Program-made: the position numbers and the translations under genes
Assembly: GCF_025370255.1 (NCBI RefSeq)
Contig: NZ_JAMTCD010000011.1
Span: 58,258-122,257 of the forward strand
DNA length: 64,000 nt
Source of the DNA: Shewanella holmiensis
Lineage (GTDB): Bacteria; Pseudomonadota; Gammaproteobacteria; Enterobacterales; Shewanellaceae
Direction: 5' to 3'
The notes under the pieces: model-generated
Database searches by the model: none
Seen by the model: only the letters and a program-made list of their open reading frames with translations
What the model was told of the DNA's origin: nothing
Shown: piece after piece, positions 27,457 through 36,228 of the stretch
Layout of the letters: each line of letters opens with the position of its first letter
Position numbering within the stretch: the first letter of the stretch is position 1

Positions 27457-29655
27457 TCAGGTGCTTTCGATAATGGGCAAGGTTAAACACAGCTCAACGC
27501 CATACAGGGATGAACGGGAAACTTGATCACTTTCGGTAAAGGAAGATACATTAGTCGCTTTTATCGTACCTTGGTGAAAATCTGTAATTAACCGTGCAAT
27601 ATACAAACCCAAGCCAAGATGAGGTTTATTCGACGGCGCTTGTGGTCTAATAGACACCATGGATTCAAAAATTTGTTCGCTCATATCTTGTGGCAAACTA
27701 GAGCCCCAATTGGTGACTTTAACGATGGCCTGCTTATTATGTTGATGTAAACTCACAATAATTGGACTGTCAGGCAAGCTAAATTCAATGGCGTTACAGA
27801 TTAATTTGTCCATCAATTGGGCTATGTATTCAGGCACACCATCACACAGCATGCTTTTCTCTTCAATGGCTACGCTAAATATCTGTTCAGGGTAGGTCAT
27901 TTGATAACCTTGCATACATCCGCTGATGACTTTATTAAGTGGGAACACACTGCGCTCGGCATGGCCTAAGCTTGCTTCAAGGTTGGTTGCTTCCGTTAAA
28001 TTATTCAAAATAAGGTGAAGTTGATTGACACCATCTTGAGCTCTATCAACATATTTTTTACTCGACTTTTCTAAAGATTGGTTGCCTAGATGCTCCAAAG
28101 AACTGCGAACAACGGCCACTGGAGTACGTAACTCATGTGACAGACGAGATGACATGTTTTCTAAGTAATGCGTGTATTGTCCTAGCCTACCGACAATATT
28201 GGCAAAGCTGCGTGATAAATCACCGATTTCATCGCGGTTTCTTGAGGGGGTAATTTGTTGTCTTACACGTCCTTGACTATCAATCGCCAATTCAGCTTGA
28301 TCGCGTAAGCGTCTAATGCGACTAGATATACTTGAAGCAAAAATAAACAAAGCTAAAGTGCCCATACTCATAATGGTGAGAATAACATTAAATAGCTTTT
28401 CTAACGCTCGGTTACGTAAGCTTCGAATACCGTGGGTCGTTTCTTCGGCGATAACAACCCCCATCACTTTGTCATCAATCCAAATGGGACTGGCTGCAGC
28501 TAATACCACCGCTTTGCTGTCTGGCGTTAATCGCCAAGTTGAAGCGGGTTTACCTGCTAGCGCATTTTCAATATGGCTGCCACTTAATTCAGTCGAATCT
28601 TGTAATGAGTCAATAAAGTCCTGTGGCGGGCGAGTAAGAATTTTATAATATAACGGCAATAAGTATTGTTTATGAAAATGCGACCAGGTGCTTTCGGTTT
28701 GGATATCATCTAAATCAGAGTCCCAGGCGTTATTTGATGCGCGAATATCACCAGAACGGGCTAATACTCTGCCATGGTTATCAACCACCCAAATACGTGA
28801 GCTATTGTGCCCCATGCCTTTAACAATACTTTCAATTTCAGGAGAGGGAACTAACACTGTGCCTAACTCCGCAACTGAATTGGTTGCAGAGGTACCGACA
28901 ATATTTGCTAGATTGCGTGTTTCGATGTCATCTACATTATGAATGGCAAACCCAAGCTTACTGCCGATCATGTCTAACGGTACCCTGAATTCGATGATGT
29001 AACCATTGGGTGTTTTTTGCCATTGCCCTTGAATGCGATTCTCTGGAGTAACGGGCATCGATTGCGTTGGGTCGTCAGGGAGTTTAAATGCACTTAACCA
29101 ACCATCTTGAGTATTGGCAATCACGTATCGGGTGAACTGATTATTCGGCGCTAACGTTGCAATCACTAAGTGATCGTTTCTGTCTACCCTTAAGCTGTTT
29201 TTACCTCGGTAGATAACCTTGTCATCATTCACTTCAAAAAAACCATACAAATAGCCGGCATATTTACCCACCATATGGGTAAAATTTAGATTTACGACTT
29301 GTTCCTCATTTTGTTGGTAAACCACGTGTTCATTACCATATTGCAACATGCGGTGACGATAAAGTTGCCAGTCATCTAATTTTCCGTCCAGTCGGATAGG
29401 GCCGGATAAAGGGTAAGCGTATAGATCTCGACCTTTTTGAACTTGAGTTAAAAAGCTTGCCTGATTATCAAATAGTTTTGGGCGCTCATGTAATGCTGTC
29501 GCTAAAGCCTGAGTAGTACCTTCAAGGGTTTTTTCTTGGCCATGGCGTAAGTATTTTTCCATTTCCCATACATATTCATACCCTAACCAAGGAAGGCAGA
29601 GTAAAAATAATGACAAGACAATGACTTTGGCCCTAAGCCCTAACGGCAAATACAT
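27457..29655 (-). CDS. pdsS: Proteobacterial dedicated sortase system histidine kinase
   Basis: A 732-residue membrane sensor kinase. It has a first helix (about 9-25) and a large periplasmic domain of about 390 residues. Near its start that domain contains an LDGKLDDWQ motif reminiscent of family-9 carbohydrate-binding folds. A second helix (about 420-440), HAMP, the phosphorylated His507 in SRLSHELRTPVAVV and an ATPase domain follow. The G1 box is degenerate (NWGSSLP instead of DxGxG); G2 reads HLGLGLYIARL. I assign it by these traits and by position: it follows the response regulator by 15 nt and is divergent from the OmpA-like, VIT-vWA and sortase genes. This is the gene set of the dedicated sortase system defined in TIGRFAMs. 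The signal sensed is unknown; a glycan or envelope cue is a guess from the CBM9-like motif. Confidence 0.88.
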   Translation of the reverse strand: MYLPLGLRAKVIVLSLFLLCLPWLGYEYVWEMEKYLRHGQEKTLEGTTQALATALHERPKLFDNQASFLTQVQKGRDLYAYPLSGPIRLDGKLDDWQLYRHRMLQYGNEHVVYQQNEEQVVNLNFTHMVGKYAGYLYGFFEVNDDKVIYRGKNSLRVDRNDHLVIATLAPNNQFTRYVIANTQDGWLSAFKLPDDPTQSMPVTPENRIQGQWQKTPNGYIIEFRVPLDMIGSKLGFAIHNVDDIETRNLANIVGTSATNSVAELGTVLVPSPEIESIVKGMGHNSSRIWVVDNHGRVLARSGDIRASNNAWDSDLDDIQTESTWSHFHKQYLLPLYYKILTRPPQDFIDSLQDSTELSGSHIENALAGKPASTWRLTPDSKAVVLAAASPIWIDDKVMGVVIAEETTHGIRSLRNRALEKLFNVILTIMSMGTLALFIFASSISSRIRRLRDQAELAIDSQGRVRQQITPSRNRDEIGDLSRSFANIVGRLGQYTHYLENMSSRLSHELRTPVAVVRSSLEHLGNQSLEKSSKKYVDRAQDGVNQLHLILNNLTEATNLEASLGHAERSVFPLNKVISGCMQGYQMTYPEQIFSVAIEEKSMLCDGVPEYIAQLMDKLICNAIEFSLPDSPIIVSLHQHNKQAIVKVTNWGSSLPQDMSEQIFESMVSIRPQAPSNKPHLGLGLYIARLITDFHQGTIKATNVSSFTESDQVSRSSLYGVELCLTLPIIEST

Positions 29656-29670
29656 AGTGAATTGCTTTCC

Positions 29671-30360
29671 TTACAGACTGTCCCAGCGATAACCCATTCC
29701 ATAAACGGTATCGATGCAATTAAACTCGCTGTCGATGGCAATAAACTTTTTCCTGATCCGTTTGACATGCGATGTGATGGTGCTGTCGTCGACAAAAATT
29801 TTAGCTTCTTGCATCAAGTCCTGACGACTGCGTACATGCCCTGGGTGTTTAGCCATGGCATGAACCATCCAAAACTCAGTCACGGTTAATTCTATGGGAT
29901 GCTGTTTCCAAGTAACCTGAATACGGTTACCGTCAATTTGTAAATGATTGCGTACCATCAAGTTGTCTTCAATCGGGCTTGAGCCTATTAATTCTGAACG
30001 ACGAAATAGCGCGGCGATACGAGCTAACAAATGTGGAAAACTCACATCTTTAGAAAGGTAGTCATCAGCGCCAAGACGTAAACCACAAACGGTATCAAAA
30101 TCACTACTGCGCGCGGTCAAGAAAATAATTGGTATGCTACTCGACATGGCCCTTAGGGATTGGCACAGGGTAAAGCCGCCATCAATCTCACCTTCAAGGC
30201 CGATATCAATAATGGCTAAATCGGGTAGGCGAGCATTAAAGGCCAGCATCGCTGTTGGGCGATTAGGGTAGGCTTGAACGCTGTAACCTTGTTGCTGTAA
30301 CACTTCTTTATAGTTGTCACGAATAGCCGCTTCATCTTCCACAATGGCAATACGTTTCAT
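29671..30360 (-). CDS. pdsR: Proteobacterial dedicated sortase system response regulator
   Basis: A 229-residue OmpR-family regulator. The receiver (1-120) has the acidic pair in VEDEAAIRD, the phospho-acceptor in AIIDIGLEGEIDG and a conserved Ser/Thr in FLTARSSD. The position of the usual KP lysine reads YLSKDVSFPHLL, i.e. K without the following P. The winged-helix domain ends in SHVKRIRKKF and DTVYGMGYRW. The ATG at 30360 is used rather than a TTG one codon earlier; GGGAAG lies upstream. The gene is first in a two-gene unit with the kinase and divergent from the structural sortase genes, which it presumably controls through the 218-nt intergenic region. Confidence 0.9.
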   Translation of the reverse strand: MKRIAIVEDEAAIRDNYKEVLQQQGYSVQAYPNRPTAMLAFNARLPDLAIIDIGLEGEIDGGFTLCQSLRAMSSSIPIIFLTARSSDFDTVCGLRLGADDYLSKDVSFPHLLARIAALFRRSELIGSSPIEDNLMVRNHLQIDGNRIQVTWKQHPIELTVTEFWMVHAMAKHPGHVRSRQDLMQEAKIFVDDSTITSHVKRIRKKFIAIDSEFNCIDTVYGMGYRWDSL

Positions 30361-30437
30361 CAATCAATTACTTCCCGTCGGCTGTTTATTGTTGTGACTA
30401 TACAGCAATTTATTGCCGGTTAAAGTGTGCTAAAGCA

Positions 30438-30480
30438 ATTGCCATATTGTTGCCACAATTGACCTTTAGATTGCCATATT
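30438..30480. promoter_or_regulatory. Candidate PdsR operator: helically phased TTGCCA repeats
   Basis: In the pdsR-pdsO intergenic region the hexamer TTGCCA occurs at 30439, 30450 and 30471, with TTGACC at 30459, all in the same orientation and 9-12 bp apart. Two copies belong to an identical 11-mer, ATTGCCATATT (30438-30448 and 30470-30480). OmpR-type regulators bind direct repeats at about one helical turn. Binding by PdsR is inferred. Confidence 0.5.
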
Positions 30481-30580
30481 TGCTCCCATAAAAAGCCATT
30501 TATTTGTTGTTTAATGATTCCATCGAATCGATAGCGACAGATATCCATCGATTTTTAACATCAAGTAACAGGACACAATT

Positions 30581-31330
30581 ATGAAAAAGCATATTATTAA
30601 CGCCGCAATTATCTCATCTTTACTGATGAACAATGTAAGTTATGCCGCCTCGGCTGAGACTGCTGAAACGCTAAAAGATCGCGAACACACTGAAGAACTT
30701 GTTGGCCTGAGTTCAGGAGCTATTCTAGGCGCCGTGATTGGTGGGCCAGTTGGGGCATTTATTGGCGCATTAACTGGAACCTTTATTGGAAAATCTGTCG
30801 GAGATGAATCTGAAATCAATGCTCAAAAATCTATATTAGATCAACAGCAATTTGCCCTAAATGAAAAAAATGCCAAACTGGCCGAGATGGATAAACAGCA
30901 ACAAACACTCTTTGAGGTACAAACCGAATTAGCCCGAATTCAAGCCCATCAAGAACAAACTTTAACGGAACTGAGCATTGGCATGAATGTGCAGTTTAAA
31001 ACTGGGTCAGCTCAAATTGAACCTTTGTTTCAGCAACAGCTTGATAACGTCGCTTACATGATGGCATCCATGCCAGATTTGCATGTCAACTTAATGGGCT
31101 ACGCCGACCGTCGAGGCAATGATGCCTTTAATCAAGCCTTATCTGAGCAACGTTTGCTGGAAGTCATCAATTATTTGGCTGCCCAAGGAATAGATAAAAC
31201 AAGATTAACAGGCCAAGCCTATGGTGCTAGCGCGCCTATGCATGAGGAACAAAATTTTGAGAATGATTTCTTTGACCGCCGAGTCACATTAAAGCTCCTT
31301 TCTGAAACAGAACAACTTGCTGCCAATTAA
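30581..31330 (+). CDS. pdsO: Sortase-associated OmpA-family protein
   Basis: A 249-residue protein with a signal peptide (cleavage near SYAASA) and a glycine-zipper hydrophobic segment (AILGAVIGGPVGAFIGALTG region, about 44-72). A coiled coil rich in Gln/Glu follows (about 80-130), then a C-terminal OmpA-like peptidoglycan-binding domain (QFKTGSAQIEP, NLMGYADRRGND, LSEQRLLEVINYL). It is probably an envelope protein that spans from membrane to peptidoglycan. It begins the plus-strand unit of the sortase locus, 68 nt before the VIT-vWA target gene, with RBS AACAGGA upstream. The match to the sortase-system OmpA family is by architecture and position. Confidence 0.87.
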   Translation: MKKHIINAAIISSLLMNNVSYAASAETAETLKDREHTEELVGLSSGAILGAVIGGPVGAFIGALTGTFIGKSVGDESEINAQKSILDQQQFALNEKNAKLAEMDKQQQTLFEVQTELARIQAHQEQTLTELSIGMNVQFKTGSAQIEPLFQQQLDNVAYMMASMPDLHVNLMGYADRRGNDAFNQALSEQRLLEVINYLAAQGIDKTRLTGQAYGASAPMHEEQNFENDFFDRRVTLKLLSETEQLAAN

Positions 31331-31398
31331 GCATCCGTAAACTCATTTAATGAATGGAATAAACCAAAGGCATCCGAGCATGCCTTTAAGGAGCGGTT

Positions 31399-33516
31399 AT
31401 GTTTGCAAAATTGCCATTTTTGTTTGGTTTAATTGGGTTGTTGTTACCAATTGTGACCAACGTGAGTGAAGCCTCACAAAATAGATATGTAGATGCTAGC
31501 AAGCTATCAGATGAGATAACCCAAGGCGTGGTAAGTTATCGCATTAATGGCCAAAGTAAGCAGATATTAGCTTTAGATACTCAGGTTGAAATGACAGTAT
31601 CGGGATTAATCAATCGGGTTACCGTGAAACAAATTTTCAATAATATTGAAGACGGTTGGATTAATGCAAAATATGTATTTCCATTGCCAGATAATGCAGC
31701 AGTGGACGGCATGAATCTGTTGATTGGTGAGAGGGCAATTAAAGGCGTTATCAAACCTAAACATGAAGCGAAAAAAGAGTTTGAGCTTGCCAAACAACAG
31801 GGAAAACAAGCCAGCCTTATTAGCCAACAGCGCAGTAATATTTTCACTACTCAATTAGCCAATATTGGGCCGCAGCAGCAAGTCGTGGTTGAAATTACTT
31901 ATCTAGAAACGCTTAGCTATCAAGATAGTATGTTTAATTTACGATTTCCTTTGGTGGTAGCGCCGCGGTATCGGCCTGATTTTCAGCGTAATGAGTATTC
32001 TGAAACACAGCAGCTAGTCGCGCCTATCCTTAATCAAGTTCAACAACCGTCACCAAGCCATAAAGTGTCGATGAATATTAACATTGATAGCGGGTTTGGT
32101 CAGATACAGTTATCAAGTCTTTATCATGATATTCAACAACATCATCAAGGCCGACTCACTAATGTTGTGCTACAAGGAAATATACCGCTAGATCGAGACT
32201 TTGTGCTGCAATGGCATACGGATGTCGGTGAGGAAGTTGCAGCTGCAGTCTTCTATCAAACAGGTCAAACCCATCAGCTTAGTTTGGGAGAAAAGGTTGA
32301 AGTTTCTGATCATATTTATGCCATGGCATTGCTATTGCCTCCCAGCTTAGTGCGTAAACCGCAGCATCAAATCAACCGAGAATTAATATTAGTGATTGAT
32401 ACTTCTGGCTCAATGGCTGGAGAGTCAATCAAGCAAGCTAAGCTGGCCTTGAACTTAGCGTTAACCACACTTAACCCCAAGGATAGTTTTAACATAATTG
32501 ATTTTAATTCAAGTGCTCAATCCTTATTTGCTCAGGCACAAGTTGCAAATAACGCTAACTTAGTAAAAGCTAGCCGATACATTGCGGCTTTACATGCTGA
32601 CGGTGGGACTGAAATCGCCCCAGCCTTGGATAAAGCTTTGGCATCCACAATCAATATTGATCAGCAACAGCCGAAATTAAGACAGGTTATTTTTATAACT
32701 GATGGCGCAGTGTCAAACGAAGCGCAATTATTCGAACAAATATCCCATCAATTACACGACGCACGTTTGTTCACCGTGGGTATTGGCTCTGCACCTAATT
32801 CACATTTTATGGAAAGAGCGGCAACGATCGGCAGAGGCACTTTTACTTACATTGGTAAGTTAGAAGAAGTTGAACAGCAAATGACTCAGCTGATTGAAAA
32901 AATAAGCCAGCCCGTGCTAACCGATGTTGAGTTATATCATCTCGATGGCAGTATTCCTGATTATTGGCCTGCTGATATTAAAGATGTTTATCAACAGTCT
33001 CCTGTAGCGATAAGTTTTAAACTTCCAGCAGATCAATTACAGCCGGTGATTATCTCAGGACAAATTAATGGTCAATATTGGCAAACCCAACTGGATTTCA
33101 ATACCGCTGAAGCCGCCGTTGGTCTTGATTTGGTTTGGGCAAATGCAAAAATTACCTCGTTAGAAATGAGTCAAGACTCAGTTAATCGTTCACGTGTCGA
33201 GAAACAAATTGAAGCATTGGCATTGCAGTATCATCTAGTGAGCAGCGCCACCAGTTTATTGGCCGTGGATGTCACGCCAATAAATCCTCACCATGTAGAT
33301 AAAGGCGAGCATCAGCTGGGACAATTAATGCCCGCAGGTTGGCAAATTAACTCTATTCAACAAGGATTTTTACCGCAAACCGCAACGGCCAGCAAATTAT
33401 GGTTACTGGCTGGGTTAAGTTTATTGGCCTTAACCTTGCTGTTTGGTTTGTGGTTAAAAGGCAAGTTACCCGGACAATTATTTATTATTCAGTCTTTGGA
33501 TGCAGACCATGTTTAA
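31399..33516 (+). CDS. Sortase target protein with VIT and vWA domains and LPQTA sorting signal
   Basis: A 705-residue exported protein. It has a signal peptide (1-25), a VIT domain (about 45-165, with INNIEDGWINAKYVFPLPDNAAVDG-type core) and a vWA domain (about 327-495) whose MIDAS motif reads DTSGS starting at Asp334. Near the C-terminus is a sorting signal: LPQTA at 658-662, a hydrophobic helix (about 666-685) and the basic tail LKGK. This is the dedicated substrate of the adjacent class GN sortase; the cut is expected between Thr661 and Ala662. The eukaryotic inter-alpha-trypsin inhibitor heavy chain has the same VIT-vWA order. RBS AAGGAG. It overlaps the sortase gene by 17 nt (or 8 from the inner ATG). 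Confidence 0.93.
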   Translation: MFAKLPFLFGLIGLLLPIVTNVSEASQNRYVDASKLSDEITQGVVSYRINGQSKQILALDTQVEMTVSGLINRVTVKQIFNNIEDGWINAKYVFPLPDNAAVDGMNLLIGERAIKGVIKPKHEAKKEFELAKQQGKQASLISQQRSNIFTTQLANIGPQQQVVVEITYLETLSYQDSMFNLRFPLVVAPRYRPDFQRNEYSETQQLVAPILNQVQQPSPSHKVSMNINIDSGFGQIQLSSLYHDIQQHHQGRLTNVVLQGNIPLDRDFVLQWHTDVGEEVAAAVFYQTGQTHQLSLGEKVEVSDHIYAMALLLPPSLVRKPQHQINRELILVIDTSGSMAGESIKQAKLALNLALTTLNPKDSFNIIDFNSSAQSLFAQAQVANNANLVKASRYIAALHADGGTEIAPALDKALASTINIDQQQPKLRQVIFITDGAVSNEAQLFEQISHQLHDARLFTVGIGSAPNSHFMERAATIGRGTFTYIGKLEEVEQQMTQLIEKISQPVLTDVELYHLDGSIPDYWPADIKDVYQQSPVAISFKLPADQLQPVIISGQINGQYWQTQLDFNTAEAAVGLDLVWANAKITSLEMSQDSVNRSRVEKQIEALALQYHLVSSATSLLAVDVTPINPHHVDKGEHQLGQLMPAGWQINSIQQGFLPQTATASKLWLLAGLSLLALTLLFGLWLKGKLPGQLFIIQSLDADHV

Positions 33517-34162
33517 TTTGCATTTAAAACAGTTGTTTAGCATGAAAGGTGAAAGGGGCAATACATTACAATGGCTAGCTTTTGGCATTTTGTTATTGCT
33601 TGCTTCGATAATGATAATTAAAGGCGGTTATATGCAGGCTAAAGCACATTTTGCTCAATATTTAATTGAACGAGCATTTATACAAACATTAGTTGATAAC
33701 AAACCCCATAAACCTTGGTCTTGGGCTGATACACACCCTGTGGCTAAAATGCGTTTTATGAACCCTAAGCTCAAGTCTGTTGAAAATGATCTTTATATAT
33801 TGGCAGGAATGTCAGGACGCACCCTAGCTTTTGGCCCAGGTTTGTTTTTAGGTGGTGCGGGAGCTGGTGAGCAAGGCAATACCATCATTGCAGGCCATAG
33901 AGACAGTCATTTTTCTAGACTTAAATATTTGCAACTGGGAGATGTCATCGAACTGCAAAACACCCAAGGCAATTTAACTCAATATCGCGTGACAGATCTA
34001 CGAGTGGTACACGAGTCGCAAGTAGAGGAAATGGCAAAAACAGAGGATAGCCGATTAACATTAATTACCTGCTATCCATTTGAGTCTTTATCCGCTAATG
34101 CAAACCTTCGTTATATTGTTGAAGCCAAGGCTATGCCTGCAGGACCTAAAAGTTGGATCTAA
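33500..34162 (+). CDS. Class GN (marine proteobacterial) sortase
   Basis: A 220-residue membrane-anchored transpeptidase. It has an N-terminal helix (about 26-42), then the sortase beta-barrel with the catalytic triad visible: His133 in IIAGHRDSHF, Cys191 in TLITCYPF and Arg204 in NLRYIVEA. Sortases cut LPxT(G/A) signals and transfer the protein to an amine acceptor; in this Gram-negative the acceptor is unknown. The start overlaps the end of its only obvious substrate gene. ATG at 33500 and 33509 are both possible; neither has a strong Shine-Dalgarno, so translational coupling is likely. With pdsO and the target it forms a three-gene operon. Confidence 0.93.
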   Translation: MQTMFNLHLKQLFSMKGERGNTLQWLAFGILLLLASIMIIKGGYMQAKAHFAQYLIERAFIQTLVDNKPHKPWSWADTHPVAKMRFMNPKLKSVENDLYILAGMSGRTLAFGPGLFLGGAGAGEQGNTIIAGHRDSHFSRLKYLQLGDVIELQNTQGNLTQYRVTDLRVVHESQVEEMAKTEDSRLTLITCYPFESLSANANLRYIVEAKAMPAGPKSWI

Positions 34163-34171
34163 AGGATAGAT

Positions 34172-35197
34172 TTAACTAGAAATGGGCATCACACGATTAC
34201 GGCCAAGACGTTTTGCTTCATATAGCAGTTTGTCAGTGGCTTCAATCAGTTGACCGGCATCTTGTTTTGGTTGCCACTGTGCAACGCCAAAAGAGGCAGT
34301 GATAGAGTCAATGACTTTGTCGCTGCGTCTATCTTTTACACTGAGTTTTTCCAGAGCTCTTCGAACGGCTTCTGCAAGGTGACGGGCGACTCTTAATTGG
34401 CTTTTAGGGACGATAATAGCAAATTCTTCACCACCAAATCGATATAACTTTATGCCATCGCGACAAGCTTCTTGAACACGTTTAGCAACCGTTTTTAATA
34501 CTAAGTCGCCCAGCTGGTGGCCAAAGTTATCATTAAATTTTTTGAAATGGTCGATATCAATCAAAATTAGGCAACAGCCCTCAGGAGCCAGGTCTATTTG
34601 AGCATTAATATCTTCATCAAAAGCACGCCGATTAAGTACATTGGTAAGCGCATCATATAATACATCTTTTTCAGACTCAGCGAGGCGGGTTTTAAGTGAA
34701 TCAATTTCAGATTGTGCTTTTTGTAATTGCTGGGTAAAGCTTACCGTACTAGAGCGAATGTTAGCTGACTCTTTAACGATATTACGGACAACACCAATCA
34801 CCTGTTCCAATGAAAAACCTTGATTTTCAAGATCGGCTAAACGCGTAAAGTCCTTATCAATTTGTGCTTGGAATGTCGCTGTATCTGAATTGGTATCTTT
34901 AAGTGATTGAGATAAATCACATACCATAGCATCAAGATTTTTACGCATATCACGAACGTCAAGCTCAACAGGGTCGGCAACATGCTTACGGAACAATAAC
35001 TCACTTGTTACAGGCGAACAGCTTTGATTTTGTTTAATGGTGGCATCAAGTTCAGCATTTAATTGGGGGTTTTGCTCACTGACATAAGCATACCAAAGGG
35101 CATAGTTAGTGGGTGTGGTAGGAATTTGATATTTCAGCATTAAAGGAACTGCTTTTTTTAAGTTCGCAGCTGCAAGCTGTAAAAGCGAAGTTGACAT
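34172..35197 (-). CDS. GGDEF-domain diguanylate cyclase
   Basis: A 341-residue cytoplasmic protein. The N-terminal helical region (about 1-160) begins with the LLQLAAANLKKAVPLMLKYQ-type block found in a family of soluble GGDEF proteins. The C-terminal cyclase domain (about 170-340) has DALTNVLNRRAF and the active-site RFGGEEFAIIV. It should make c-di-GMP from two GTP. The inhibitory site RxxD normally five residues before GGEEF reads RDGI, so product feedback inhibition is probably absent. It is convergent with the sortase gene, with 9 nt between stops. The two HD-GYP proteins elsewhere in the window could oppose it. Confidence 0.93.
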   Translation of the reverse strand: MSTSLLQLAAANLKKAVPLMLKYQIPTTPTNYALWYAYVSEQNPQLNAELDATIKQNQSCSPVTSELLFRKHVADPVELDVRDMRKNLDAMVCDLSQSLKDTNSDTATFQAQIDKDFTRLADLENQGFSLEQVIGVVRNIVKESANIRSSTVSFTQQLQKAQSEIDSLKTRLAESEKDVLYDALTNVLNRRAFDEDINAQIDLAPEGCCLILIDIDHFKKFNDNFGHQLGDLVLKTVAKRVQEACRDGIKLYRFGGEEFAIIVPKSQLRVARHLAEAVRRALEKLSVKDRRSDKVIDSITASFGVAQWQPKQDAGQLIEATDKLLYEAKRLGRNRVMPISS

Positions 35198-35270
35198 ATT
35201 GATTCTCTAATTGCTTATATAAAACATATTAAAAATATAGCAGTAAAACAGTCAGTTGTAACGGCAAAAA

Positions 35271-35295
35271 AAAAGCATCCCATGATGCTTTTTAT
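35271..35295 (-). terminator. Terminator of the outer-membrane protein gene
   Basis: AGCATC (35274-35279) and GATGCT (35284-35289) with an intervening CCAT loop. On the minus strand a long T-run follows (nine or more). 13 nt past the stop at 35308. Confidence 0.75.
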
Positions 35296-35307
35296 AAAAA
35301 TAATGGC

Positions 35308-36228
35308 TTAGAATGTGTATTGCACTGAAATCATTGGCCCTGTGAAGCTGTAATTAATATTGTAGTCTGCAATATTCACATCTTGTTCCAATACCGATAA
35401 CGTTTGTTCATAATCAACATCAACTTCATAGTAGTTAAAGCCTGCCGTTAATGACCACTCATCAGATATTTTTGTTTCGACAATGGCGCGTACATCAATG
35501 AGTGATCCTTTCACTTTATTATATTTTAATGCGAAATATTGAGCATGGGCTTTAAATACCCAGCCTGGTGAAAACTCATAAATGCCATACAAGCCAATAT
35601 CAGGCAAAGGTGCCGTAACACTGTTATCTACAACACGAGGCGTGCTAATGACTTCATCACAATATTTTGCTAATTCGCTATTAGGGACACATATACCTAT
35701 GTTGCCTTCAAATGCTGTTTTCACAAACATGGTATGCAAGCCAATGCTTGCGCCTACAATATAATTACTACCTTGAATAAAATCATAGCCATAACCTAAA
35801 CGCAAAATATCGAGGTCTAATGTTGTACGTAAACTGATACCCGCTTCTACATCATAAACAGTGTCATCAATAGTGACTTGAAAATCTTTTTCAATAGAGG
35901 GTGATTGAGCGGTACGATGCAGTGATTTCCAATCGAGATAGATATTATGTCTTTGATTAAATGAATAGGTGAATTCAAAAAAGGGTAAAAACTGTTTTTC
36001 TTTGAGGTTTAAATCATCCTCAAAATCTAATGGGAAAGTACCGCCATTTTTAGGATTAGTGACGACCATGTAAGAGTCAGAATTGGCGTAAAAACCACCG
36101 ATATTAAATGTGTACTGATCAGGTAATTTGGCCGGTTCAACTTTGGCCTGTTCAGAACTGTTATCTGCACTTGCCCATACCAATGACGGTAAGATGAGTA
36201 AGAGACAGGACATCAGAGGTTTGAACAT
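35308..36228 (-). CDS. Predicted outer-membrane beta-barrel protein, unknown role
   Basis: A 306-residue exported protein with a signal peptide (MFKPLMSCLLLILPSLVWA, cleavage near ASA). Alternating hydrophobic/polar strands typical of small porin-like barrels follow, such as HNIYLDWKSLHR, LDILRLGYGYDF and WSLTAGFNYYEVDVDY. It ends in an aromatic residue after a strand (MISVQYTF), the usual Bam signal. I do not recognise a named family. An ATG at 36243 opens the frame, but the ATG at 36228 has GGAG seven bases upstream and gives a proper signal peptide. Monocistronic. Confidence 0.82.
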   Translation of the reverse strand: MFKPLMSCLLLILPSLVWASADNSSEQAKVEPAKLPDQYTFNIGGFYANSDSYMVVTNPKNGGTFPLDFEDDLNLKEKQFLPFFEFTYSFNQRHNIYLDWKSLHRTAQSPSIEKDFQVTIDDTVYDVEAGISLRTTLDLDILRLGYGYDFIQGSNYIVGASIGLHTMFVKTAFEGNIGICVPNSELAKYCDEVISTPRVVDNSVTAPLPDIGLYGIYEFSPGWVFKAHAQYFALKYNKVKGSLIDVRAIVETKISDEWSLTAGFNYYEVDVDYEQTLSVLEQDVNIADYNINYSFTGPMISVQYTF

